A stretch of DNA of 21,373 nucleotides, taken from Bacillota bacterium. Lineage in GTDB: Bacteria > Bacillota > Clostridia > Lachnospirales > Lachnospiraceae. A program made the translations under genes and the position numbers. This document shows positions 14,969-21,373 of this stretch, one piece after another. A model generated the notes under the pieces. The model was not told where the DNA came from. It worked only from the letters and a program-made list of their open reading frames with translations, and did no database searches. The DNA is taken from assembly GCA_023387635.1 (NCBI GenBank), contig JAEWHU010000162.1:1-21373 (forward strand), in the 5' to 3' direction. How positions within the stretch are numbered: the stretch's first letter is position 1; each line of letters opens with the position of its first letter.

Positions 14969-16102
14969 ATGAATACTAGAAAAGAATGGATTATTGCAAT
15001 GTTAAAAATTGCTGACCCAGTATTATATAATCTTAGTCTTGGAAAATTAAAAGAGACGATTCCACTTGAGTTTCATAATGATAGAAAAAGTTTCATATTA
15101 TTAGAGGCATTTGGACGAACAGTTTGTGGTATAGCACCATGGTTAGAGTTAGAAGGATTACAAGGAGAAGAAAAATTATTACAAGATAAATACCGTATTT
15201 TAGTAGGACAATGTATGGAAATGGCAACAAATCCAGAGTCAACAGACTATATGAATTTTGGTGAGGAGGGGGGACAACCTCTTGTTGATACTGCATTTCT
15301 TGCACTTGCCTTAGTACGTGCACCGAAACAATTGTTTTTCAAACTGGAGTCACATATACAATCTAATATAATTAAGGCGCTAAAAAAATCTCGTATAATA
15401 ACTCCTTGTGCTACTAATTGGTTGTTTTTTTCGGCAATGGTGGAAACTGCACTTTATTCAATTGGCGATAAAGAATATGACAGGGTTCGTATTGAGTATG
15501 CAATTAATATGTTTGAAGGTTGGTATATGGGAGATGGCATCTATGGTGATGGGCCTAATTTTCAATGGGATTATTACAATAGCTTTGTGATTCATCCAAT
15601 GTATGTTGACATATTACGTACTTTTGCCAAGGAAGGAAAATATACTGAGTTAAGGAGTGTAGAGGAGAATAGAGCATCGAGATATGCAGCAATTCTAGAA
15701 CGAATGATTGCTCCTGATGGGACTTATCCAATTATAGGGCGTTCAGTGGTGTATCGATTTGGAGCATTTCAGTTATTAAGTCAAGCTGCTTTAGAAAAAT
15801 TCTTACCAATTAATTTGTCTGGAGGGCAAGTTAGATGTGCTTTAACAGCAGTGATGAACAAGGTGATGGAACCTAAAACAATGTTTGACAATAATGGTTG
15901 GTTGTTGCCAGGGGTATATGGAAATCAGCCTAATTTAGCTGAAGGTTATATCAGTGTTGGTAGTCTATATCTATGCATGACGTTTTTCATACCACTTGGT
16001 CTTTTACCAACGGATGAATTTTGGGATTCACAAGAGCAGACATGGACCAGTAAGAAGGTATGGTCAGGAGAAGTAATTTCAATTGATCATTCAATACACT
16101 AG
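14969..16102 (+). CDS. DUF2264 domain protein, probable (alpha/alpha)-barrel carbohydrate enzyme
   Basis: The protein matches the DUF2264 (PF10022) family: the start MNTRKEWIIAMLKIADPVLY, LEAFGRTVCGIAPWLELEG, FGEEGGQPLVDTAFLALAL, TNWLFFSAMVETALY, and GDGIYGDGPNFQWDYYNSFVIHPMYVDIL. I place the start at ATG 14969 (377 residues), because family similarity begins there and GAGG lies 11 nt upstream; ATGs at 14921 and 14960 are in frame and possible. Many paired Gly/Trp/Tyr helices suggest a toroidal alpha-helical fold like that of several glycoside hydrolases and lyases. A role on plant or host glycans is inferred, not shown. There is no signal peptide, so it should act in the cytoplasm. No transporter or other sugar gene is beside it. 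Confidence 0.82.
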   Translation: MNTRKEWIIAMLKIADPVLYNLSLGKLKETIPLEFHNDRKSFILLEAFGRTVCGIAPWLELEGLQGEEKLLQDKYRILVGQCMEMATNPESTDYMNFGEEGGQPLVDTAFLALALVRAPKQLFFKLESHIQSNIIKALKKSRIITPCATNWLFFSAMVETALYSIGDKEYDRVRIEYAINMFEGWYMGDGIYGDGPNFQWDYYNSFVIHPMYVDILRTFAKEGKYTELRSVEENRASRYAAILERMIAPDGTYPIIGRSVVYRFGAFQLLSQAALEKFLPINLSGGQVRCALTAVMNKVMEPKTMFDNNGWLLPGVYGNQPNLAEGYISVGSLYLCMTFFIPLGLLPTDEFWDSQEQTWTSKKVWSGEVISIDHSIH

Positions 16103-16175
16103 TATTATATCAAGCTGTATAATATATATTCAGTTCATCTTTGCTCATGACAGTCTAATATTCATCTATAATAAC

Positions 16176-16205
16176 TTGACATTTTATTTGGAAATAGAAT
16201 ATAAG
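16176..16205 (+). promoter_or_regulatory. Promoter of mutY
   Basis: TTGACA (16176-16181), 18 bp, TATAAG (16200-16205). The leader to the mutY ATG is about 120 bases; I saw no conserved RNA element in it. Confidence 0.65.
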
Positions 16206-16333
16206 TTGTAGTGTTACGGAAAAAGAGATAGAATAAGGATGTGTTATGTAGATGGTTTTCTATATAAGAAGAGAAATCTAAATATCAAAGAGACTTTTAT
16301 AATATGTAAGATATAGAAAGGTATAAACGATAG

Positions 16334-17419
16334 ATGAAATATGATTATTCTAAGACCGTTGAATTTTTACTGGATTGGTATGATTTAAATGCAAGAATTC
16401 TACCATGGAGGGAAAATCCTAACCCTTATTATATATGGATTTCTGAGATTATGTGTCAACAAACAAGGGTTGAAGCAGTGAAATTCTATTTTGAACGATT
16501 TATAACAGAATTACCAGAAGTAAAGGATTTGGCACTTGTAGAAGAAGAAAAATTACTTAAATTATGGGAAGGGCTTGGTTATTACAATAGGGCTAGAAAT
16601 CTTAAAAAGGCAGCAAATATTATTGTGAATGAGTATAATGGTGTTGTTCCAAATGATTATGATAGCTTGCTAAGTCTACCTGGAATAGGACCTTATACTG
16701 CCGGTGCAATATCAAGTATTGCTTTTGGAATAAATAGACCAGCAGTGGATGGTAATGTATTAAGAGTAATGAAAAGGGTTGCTGGAAGCTATGATGATAT
16801 AACAAAAGATAGTGTAAAGAAGGAATTAGAAGCAGATCTAAGGGAGATTATGCCAAAGGACAGGCCGGGTGATTTTAATCAATCCATTATGGAACTTGGT
16901 GCACTTATATGTATACCTAATGGTAAACCACTATGTGATAAATGCCCATTGATGCATATGTGTGAGGCATTTCATAAGAATACCCTGATGTCCATCCCAG
17001 TAAAACCTGTGAAGAAACCTAGAAAAATAGAAGATAGGACTATTCTTTTAATAGAGAATAATGGTAAATATATGATTAAAAAAAGGCCGAGTAAAGGTTT
17101 ATTACAAGGCCTATGGGAACTTCCAAGCATAGAGGGGAATGTAAGTGCAATGGAATTAACAGATAAGCTAAGTGAAATGGGATATCATAATATTGATATA
17201 ACTCCACTTGGTGAATCGAAACATATATTTTCACATATAGAATGGCATATGATAGGTTATTTAGTTTCTATCCAAGAAAAAAATGAGAGAGACAAAGAAG
17301 ATATATCATATATTAAGGAAGAAGCAAACTATGGTCAAATATGGGTTGATAAAAATGAAATAGATAATAGTTATACCATTCCAACTGCATTTAAGTATTA
17401 TAAAGACTTTATGAAATAG
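16334..17419 (+). CDS. mutY: A/G-specific adenine DNA glycosylase
   Basis: MutY removes adenine mispaired with 8-oxoguanine or guanine, preventing G:C to T:A changes. The 361-residue protein has the full set of domains. The catalytic Glu38 is in SEIMCQQTRVE, the HhH motif is LPGIGPYTAGAI, and catalytic Asp139 is in VDGNVLRV. An iron-sulfur cluster motif lies in CIPNGKPLCDKCPLMHMC. The C-terminal NUDIX-like 8-oxoG recognition domain starts near residue 232 (TILLIENNGKYMIKKRPSKGLLQGLWELPS) and includes HIFSHIEWHM. The cysteine spacing is C-x7-C-x2-C-x5-C, one residue longer than the x6 of E. coli; all four cysteines are present. The start has AAAGG about 12 nt upstream, a little far. It is transcribed alone, ending at the hairpin at 17471-17513. 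Confidence 0.96.
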   Translation: MKYDYSKTVEFLLDWYDLNARILPWRENPNPYYIWISEIMCQQTRVEAVKFYFERFITELPEVKDLALVEEEKLLKLWEGLGYYNRARNLKKAANIIVNEYNGVVPNDYDSLLSLPGIGPYTAGAISSIAFGINRPAVDGNVLRVMKRVAGSYDDITKDSVKKELEADLREIMPKDRPGDFNQSIMELGALICIPNGKPLCDKCPLMHMCEAFHKNTLMSIPVKPVKKPRKIEDRTILLIENNGKYMIKKRPSKGLLQGLWELPSIEGNVSAMELTDKLSEMGYHNIDITPLGESKHIFSHIEWHMIGYLVSIQEKNERDKEDISYIKEEANYGQIWVDKNEIDNSYTIPTAFKYYKDFMK

Positions 17420-17470
17420 GATACAAGTATTTTAACATCAAAAAACACTAGGATAATATGAACTTTAAAC

Positions 17471-17513
17471 TGCCCCCATAAGTTAGACTTAAAAAATCTA
17501 ACTTATGGGGGCA
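17471..17513. terminator. Long perfect hairpin between the convergent mutY and lysR genes
   Basis: A 17-bp perfect inverted repeat: TGCCCCCATAAGTTAGA (17471-17487) and its exact complement (17497-17513), with a 9-base loop ending in A6. It resembles the hairpin at 8160-8209 in having a C-run near the outer end, an A-rich loop and poor flanking T-tracts. It probably ends both convergent transcripts. Confidence 0.75.
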
Positions 17514-17548
17514 CATCAATTCTCCTTTAGTATTTTGCCTTTATACAT

Positions 17549-18469
17549 TTATAAGTTTGCGTTAGGTTTCTTATAAAATTCAATGAACTTTAACAACGAA
17601 TCAGTAACATTAGCAGCATAGTTATATGCAAAACCTACTACTCTTTTATCAAGAGGATTAGTAAGTGGTATTTCTACTAATTCTTTATTCTCTAACTCGC
17701 TTTTAACAAATTCTTTAATAACACAAGATACTCCTAGGCTGATTTTTGCAAATTCAATTAATAAGTCCATGTTACTTACTTCAAGGATGTGGTTTGTTTC
17801 TATATTATTTCTAGTAAAATAATCTTCAATATATAATCTTGACATATTCTTTTCATCAAGAAGCATAATATTAGCAGACTTAAAGATTAAGGAGGAATTT
17901 TGCTCTAATTTATCTTTGCTTTCCCTAAGAATTAGATTATCTAAATAGGAGCTAGTAGCTACAAATATATCCTCAATTGTATGAATGGGATAGAAATCTA
18001 TATTTTTTTCATAACTAGGTTTTCCTATTAACCCCACATCTATTTTACCCTGTTCTAATAGTTCTAATGTCTTTAAAGTTGATTGGCATTCTATGGTTAT
18101 TTTAATATGAGGGTAGCTTAGAACAAAGTTCTTTAGATAAGGAAGTAATATGTATTTGCATAAAGTAGTACTAACTCCAATTCGTAGGTGACCAATACCT
18201 AACTCGTTAATCTTTCTAATATTTTCTTCCCCTTGATGGAGGGCATGAAAAGCAGTTTTTGTGGATTCATATAGCACCATACCTTCTTTTGTAAGTCTAA
18301 CACCTCTTGAAGTACGATAGAATAATTTAACATTAAGGTTTTCTTCTAGTTTAGTTATGGATTTACTAATCGCTGGTTGGCTTATATATAGTTCTTTAGC
18401 TGCGTGGGATATATTGCCTGTTTTTGCTACTGTATTAAATATTTTATACATGGATAAATTCTGTTCCAT
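17549..18469 (-). CDS. LysR-family transcriptional regulator, probable regulator of leuBCD
   Basis: The 306-residue protein has an N-terminal winged helix (residues 1-60: MYKIFNTVAKTGNISHAAKELYISQPAISKSITKLEENL, then LFYRTSRGVRLTKEG), a linker helix, and a periplasmic-binding-type effector domain from about 90 (HLRIGVSTTLCKYILLPYL, DVGLIGKP). These are the standard LysR features at standard length. The effector is unknown. It is transcribed divergently from leuB with 129 bases between the start codons, and two dyads in that gap fit a LysR-type operator. Control of the leu operon, probably with a leucine-pathway intermediate as effector, is therefore a reasonable inference, as is autoregulation. 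AGGAGG lies 10 nt before the start. Confidence 0.92.
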   Translation of the reverse strand: MEQNLSMYKIFNTVAKTGNISHAAKELYISQPAISKSITKLEENLNVKLFYRTSRGVRLTKEGMVLYESTKTAFHALHQGEENIRKINELGIGHLRIGVSTTLCKYILLPYLKNFVLSYPHIKITIECQSTLKTLELLEQGKIDVGLIGKPSYEKNIDFYPIHTIEDIFVATSSYLDNLILRESKDKLEQNSSLIFKSANIMLLDEKNMSRLYIEDYFTRNNIETNHILEVSNMDLLIEFAKISLGVSCVIKEFVKSELENKELVEIPLTNPLDKRVVGFAYNYAANVTDSLLKFIEFYKKPNANL

Positions 18470-18495
18470 AAAATAATTCCTCCTAATTCCTTGTT

Positions 18496-18532
18496 ATAAC
18501 TTAGGGTTATACTAACTATACATAATATGTAT
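18496..18532. promoter_or_regulatory. Two LysR-type operator dyads between lysR and leuB
   Basis: ATAAC-TTAGG-GTTAT (18496-18510), which also reads T-N11-A, and ATACAT-AAT-ATGTAT (18518-18532) are both perfect dyads. Their centres are 22 bp apart, two turns of DNA, on the same face. With a leuB start site near 18568 the centres fall at about -65 and -43, as expected for the recognition and activation sites of LysR regulators. Confidence 0.65.
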
Positions 18533-18552
18533 TTCTATTATACCAAATTTTA

Positions 18553-18561
18553 TGATAGAAT
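18553..18561 (+). promoter_or_regulatory. Extended -10 of leuB
   Basis: TGATAGAAT, a TGn extended -10 (hexamer TAGAAT at 18556-18561), has no good -35 at 17 bp. A weak -35 next to the promoter-proximal dyad suggests dependence on an activator. Confidence 0.55.
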
Positions 18562-18598
18562 GGCAATAATGAAATAATACGAAGGGAAGGATTATAGC

Positions 18599-19693
18599 AT
18601 GGAAGCAAATATTGCAGTGATAAAAGGTGATGGCATAGGACCTGAAATTATAGGAGAAGCAACAAAAGTCCTAGATAAAATTGGTGAAGTTTATAATCAT
18701 AAATTTAATTATAACTATATTTTAATGGGAGGAGCCTCCATAGATGCAACAGGTATTCCATTAACCGAGGAGGCATTACATATTGCACGAGAAAGCGATT
18801 CTGTATTATTAGGTGCTGTTGGTGGTAATGTAGGTGAAAATAATTGGTATAGCTTACCTCCAAGTTTGAGACCAGAAGCTGCATTACTTGCAATTCGTAA
18901 AGAACTTAATTTGTTTGCTAACTTAAGACCAGCAGTTTTATTTAAAGATTTAAAAGGTGCATGTCCTTTAAAAGATGAAATCATAGGCGATGGATTTGAC
19001 TTTCTTGTTGTAAGAGAATTAACAGGCGGATTATATTTTGGAGATAGAAAAACATATACTGAGAATGGTATTAGAAAAGCATATGATTCTTTAATATATG
19101 ATGAAATAGAAATAAGACGTATTGCAAAGTGGGCATTTGAAATTGCCATGAAACGTAATAAAAGAGTTTGTAGTGTAGACAAAGCAAATGTGATTGATAC
19201 TTCAAGGCTTTGGAGAGAAGTTGTAGAAGAAGTAGCAAAGGAATATGAAGAAGTATCCTTAACTCATATGCTAGTTGATAACTGTGCAATGCAAATAGTA
19301 AAAGATCCAACCCAATTTGATGTTATATTAACTGAAAATATGTTTGGTGATATACTATCGGATGAGGCTAGTATGGTTACAGGGTCTATTGGAATGTTAC
19401 CATCTGCTAGTTTATCTAGTACAAAACTAGGTTTATATGAGCCAAGTCATGGCTCAGCACCAGATATTGCAGGGCTTAATATTGCAAATCCAATTGCAAC
19501 CATACTATCAGTAGCATTAATGCTTCGATATTCTTTTGAGCTATTAGAAGAAGCAGATGCAATCGAAAATGCAGTAGAAGCAGTGCTAAATAAAGGATAT
19601 AGAACTAAAGATATTATGTCTGAAGGAAATATACTAGTTGGAACTAAAGAAATGGGTAACTTAATCATAGGGGAAATTAATAAGCAAAGATAG
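18599..19693 (+). CDS. leuB: 3-isopropylmalate dehydrogenase
   Basis: LeuB oxidises and decarboxylates 3-isopropylmalate with NAD+ and a divalent metal to give 2-ketoisocaproate, the last intermediate before leucine. The 364-residue protein shows the family motifs: IKGDGIGPEI near the start, LLGAVGG (about 71-77), LRPEAALLAIRKELNLFANLRP (substrate arginines), VVRELTGGLYFG, SVDKANVI with the catalytic Lys, ENMFGDILSDEASMVTGSIGMLPSASL (metal-binding Asp residues) and the NAD loop HGSAPDIAG. GGAAGG is about 9 nt before the ATG. It is the first gene of leuB-leuC-leuD; leuC follows after 16 bases. Confidence 0.96.
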   Translation: MEANIAVIKGDGIGPEIIGEATKVLDKIGEVYNHKFNYNYILMGGASIDATGIPLTEEALHIARESDSVLLGAVGGNVGENNWYSLPPSLRPEAALLAIRKELNLFANLRPAVLFKDLKGACPLKDEIIGDGFDFLVVRELTGGLYFGDRKTYTENGIRKAYDSLIYDEIEIRRIAKWAFEIAMKRNKRVCSVDKANVIDTSRLWREVVEEVAKEYEEVSLTHMLVDNCAMQIVKDPTQFDVILTENMFGDILSDEASMVTGSIGMLPSASLSSTKLGLYEPSHGSAPDIAGLNIANPIATILSVALMLRYSFELLEEADAIENAVEAVLNKGYRTKDIMSEGNILVGTKEMGNLIIGEINKQR

Positions 19694-19709
19694 AAAGAGG
19701 TAGATAATT

Positions 19710-20975
19710 ATGGGAATGACAATGACACAAAAAATATTAGCAAAACATGCAGGTTTAGATAATGTTGTAGCAGGTCAGTTAATTATGGCGGATTTAAGTC
19801 TTGTTTTAGGGAATGACATAACAGCGCCAGTTGCAATTAAAGAAATGGAAAAAATGAAAACAAAGACTGTTTTTGACAAAGAAAAAATTGCCTTAGTTCC
19901 TGACCATTTTACGCCAAACAAAGATATTAAAACAGCAGAAAATTGTAGATGTTTAAGAGAATTTGCTTATGAACACGAAATAACCAATTATTTTGAAATT
20001 GGTGAAATGGGAATAGAACACGCATTACTACCTGAGAAAGGTTTAGTTGTTGCAGGTGATGTAGTAATAGGCGCAGATTCTCATACTTGTACCTATGGTG
20101 CACTTGGTGCTTTTTCCACTGGTGTTGGTAGCACAGATATGGCAGCAGGAATGGTTACTGGTAAAGCATGGTTTAAAGTACCTGCTGCACTTAAATTTGT
20201 ACTTACAGGTAAATTAAATAAATGGGTTAGTGGTAAAGATGTTATTTTACATATTATTGGTTTAATAGGAGTAGATGGCGCAAGGTATATGTCCATGGAA
20301 TTTGTAGGAGATGGGATTAAGAATTTAACAATGGATGATAGATTTACAATGGCAAACATGGCCATTGAAGCTGGGGCTAAAAATGGTATATTCCCAGTTG
20401 ATGAGAAAACAATACAGTATATTAATGATCATTCCACGAAAGAATACACTGTTTACGAGGCGGATGAAGATGCAGAATATGAAAAAACATATGTAATAGA
20501 TTTATCTACATTAAAATCTACAGTAGCTTGTCCACATTTGCCAGAGAATACGAAAACCATTGATGAAATGCCAGAAATTAAAATTGATCAAGTAGTCATT
20601 GGTTCTTGTACCAATGGGCGACTTGATGATTTAAGAGTTGCAGCAAAGATATTAGAGAATCGTAAAGTAGCAAAAGGAATGAGATTAATCGTTTTCCCAG
20701 CAACGCAAGATATTTATTTGAAAGCTATGGAGGAAGGATTAATGGCTATCTTCATAAAGGCAGGTGGTATTGTAAGTACACCAACATGTGGACCTTGTTT
20801 AGGTGGACATATGGGCGTATTAGCAGCAGGGGAAAGAGCGGTAGCAACTACGAATCGTAATTTTGTTGGTCGAATGGGGCATGTAGAATCGGAAATCTAT
20901 CTTGCAAGCCCAGCAATTGCAGCCGCTAGTGCAGTAACTGGAAGAATATCAGCGCCATCAGAGCTTGGCTTATAG
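19710..20975 (+). CDS. leuC: 3-isopropylmalate dehydratase large subunit
   Basis: LeuC, with LeuD, isomerises 2-isopropylmalate to 3-isopropylmalate through an iron-sulfur cluster. The 421-residue length is that of the short clostridial/archaeal-type large subunit rather than the longer E. coli form. The 4Fe-4S ligands are Cys300 (GSCTNGR), Cys360 and Cys363 (CGPCLGGHMG). Other conserved segments are VPDHFTPNKD, IGADSHTCTYGALGAFSTGVGSTDMA and NRNFVGRMGHVESEIYLASP. The ribosome binding site AGAGG and the short spacing to leuB show operon membership; leuD begins 11 bases after the stop. Confidence 0.96.
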   Translation: MGMTMTQKILAKHAGLDNVVAGQLIMADLSLVLGNDITAPVAIKEMEKMKTKTVFDKEKIALVPDHFTPNKDIKTAENCRCLREFAYEHEITNYFEIGEMGIEHALLPEKGLVVAGDVVIGADSHTCTYGALGAFSTGVGSTDMAAGMVTGKAWFKVPAALKFVLTGKLNKWVSGKDVILHIIGLIGVDGARYMSMEFVGDGIKNLTMDDRFTMANMAIEAGAKNGIFPVDEKTIQYINDHSTKEYTVYEADEDAEYEKTYVIDLSTLKSTVACPHLPENTKTIDEMPEIKIDQVVIGSCTNGRLDDLRVAAKILENRKVAKGMRLIVFPATQDIYLKAMEEGLMAIFIKAGGIVSTPTCGPCLGGHMGVLAAGERAVATTNRNFVGRMGHVESEIYLASPAIAAASAVTGRISAPSELGL

Positions 20976-20986
20976 GAGGAAACAAT

Positions 20987-21373
20987 ATGAAAGCAAAAGG
21001 AATTGTACATAAATATGGAAATAATGTTGATACAGATGTAATCATACCAGCAAGATACTTAAATACATCAGTACCTAGTGAATTAGCAAAAAAATGTATG
21101 GAAGATATCGATAAAGATTTTGTAAATAGAGTAAAACCAGGTGATATTATGGTAGGGGGGAAAAATTTTGGTTGTGGATCCTCTAGAGAACATGCACCAA
21201 TTGCAATAAAAGCTTCAGGAATCAGTGTAGTAATCGCTGAAACATTTGCAAGAATATTTTATAGAAATGCTATAAATATTGGATTGCCTATTATTGAATG
21301 TAGTGAAGCTGCAAGAGATATTGATGCAGAAGATGAAGTAGAAGTGGATTTTGATACAGGTATTATTTATAAT
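20987..21373 (+). CDS. leuD: 3-isopropylmalate dehydratase small subunit (3' end outside window)
   Basis: The frame is open from ATG 20987, with AGGAGG at 20974-20979 overlapping the leuC stop region, to the window edge: 129 codons of about 160 expected. The product begins MKAKGIVHKYGNNVDTDVIIPARYL, the swivelling-domain start of LeuD, and contains GGKNFGCGSSREHAPIA and FARIFYRNAINIGLPIIE. These residues help form the substrate pocket with LeuC. Nothing suggests truncation other than the window boundary. Genes of dihydroxy-acid dehydratase and the acetolactate synthase large subunit often follow in related bacteria, but that lies outside the window. Confidence 0.95.
   Translation, partial: MKAKGIVHKYGNNVDTDVIIPARYLNTSVPSELAKKCMEDIDKDFVNRVKPGDIMVGGKNFGCGSSREHAPIAIKASGISVVIAETFARIFYRNAINIGLPIIECSEAARDIDAEDEVEVDFDTGIIYN

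Noticed and set aside
18715..19182. 155-codon antisense frame inside leuB
   Set aside because: The plus strand encodes a complete, well-conserved LeuB; the antisense frame has no ribosome site or family motif.

Overview
The window is AT-rich, low-GC Gram-positive DNA with strong AGGAGG-type ribosome binding sites, A/T-ending codons and sigma-A-type promoters. The protein set points to an anaerobic clostridium of the Lachnospiraceae, close in style to the Lachnoclostridium phytofermentans group: a radical SAM/DUF4130 pair, a PF06541 membrane protein, a folC-pheA operon, a type I ketol-acid reductoisomerase and leuB-leuC-leuD in that order. The assignment is from protein style only. There are no rRNA or tRNA genes, insertion sequences, phage genes or CRISPR array. 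It looks like ordinary chromosome.

Layout. Bases 1-1241: the 3' end of a radical SAM/helix-hairpin-helix protein overlapping its DUF4130 partner by 4 nt, a two-gene set of unknown DNA-repair or DNA-modification function. 1442-1741: a small repeat-rich lipoprotein. 1817-3979 (minus strand): a Fur-family metalloregulator, a HAD phosphatase/GNAT acetyltransferase fusion and a PF06541 membrane protein. 4199-6648: folC overlapping pheA (folate polyglutamylation; chorismate to phenylpyruvate). 6760-8139: a membrane-anchored HtrA-type protease. 8248-10326 (minus): a methyl-accepting chemotaxis protein. 10674-12673: two GT2 glycosyltransferases, probably rhamnosyltransferase-like, with a terminator between them. 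12928-14604: ilvN and ilvC. 14969-16102: a DUF2264 protein. 16334-17419: mutY. 17549-18469 (minus): a LysR regulator divergent from leuB-leuC-leuD (18599 to the window end).

How the parts work together. The right third is mainly branched-chain amino-acid synthesis. IlvN regulates acetohydroxyacid synthase, IlvC makes the dihydroxy acids, and LeuCD and LeuB take isopropylmalate to ketoisocaproate. The LysR gene and leuB share a short intergenic region holding two dyads about two helical turns apart, centred near -65 and -43 of the likely leuB start site. This is the classic LysR layout, so the regulator probably controls the leu operon. ilvN and ilvC lie among RNA hairpins, and a 14-codon mini-ORF ending Val-Leu-Ile overlaps the ilvN start codon. 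leuA, ilvB and ilvD are not in the window.

Nothing here is plainly a new defence or mobile system. The best leads are the uncharacterised radical SAM/DUF4130 pair, the LysR double operator, the ilv leader structures and the HAD-GNAT fusion.
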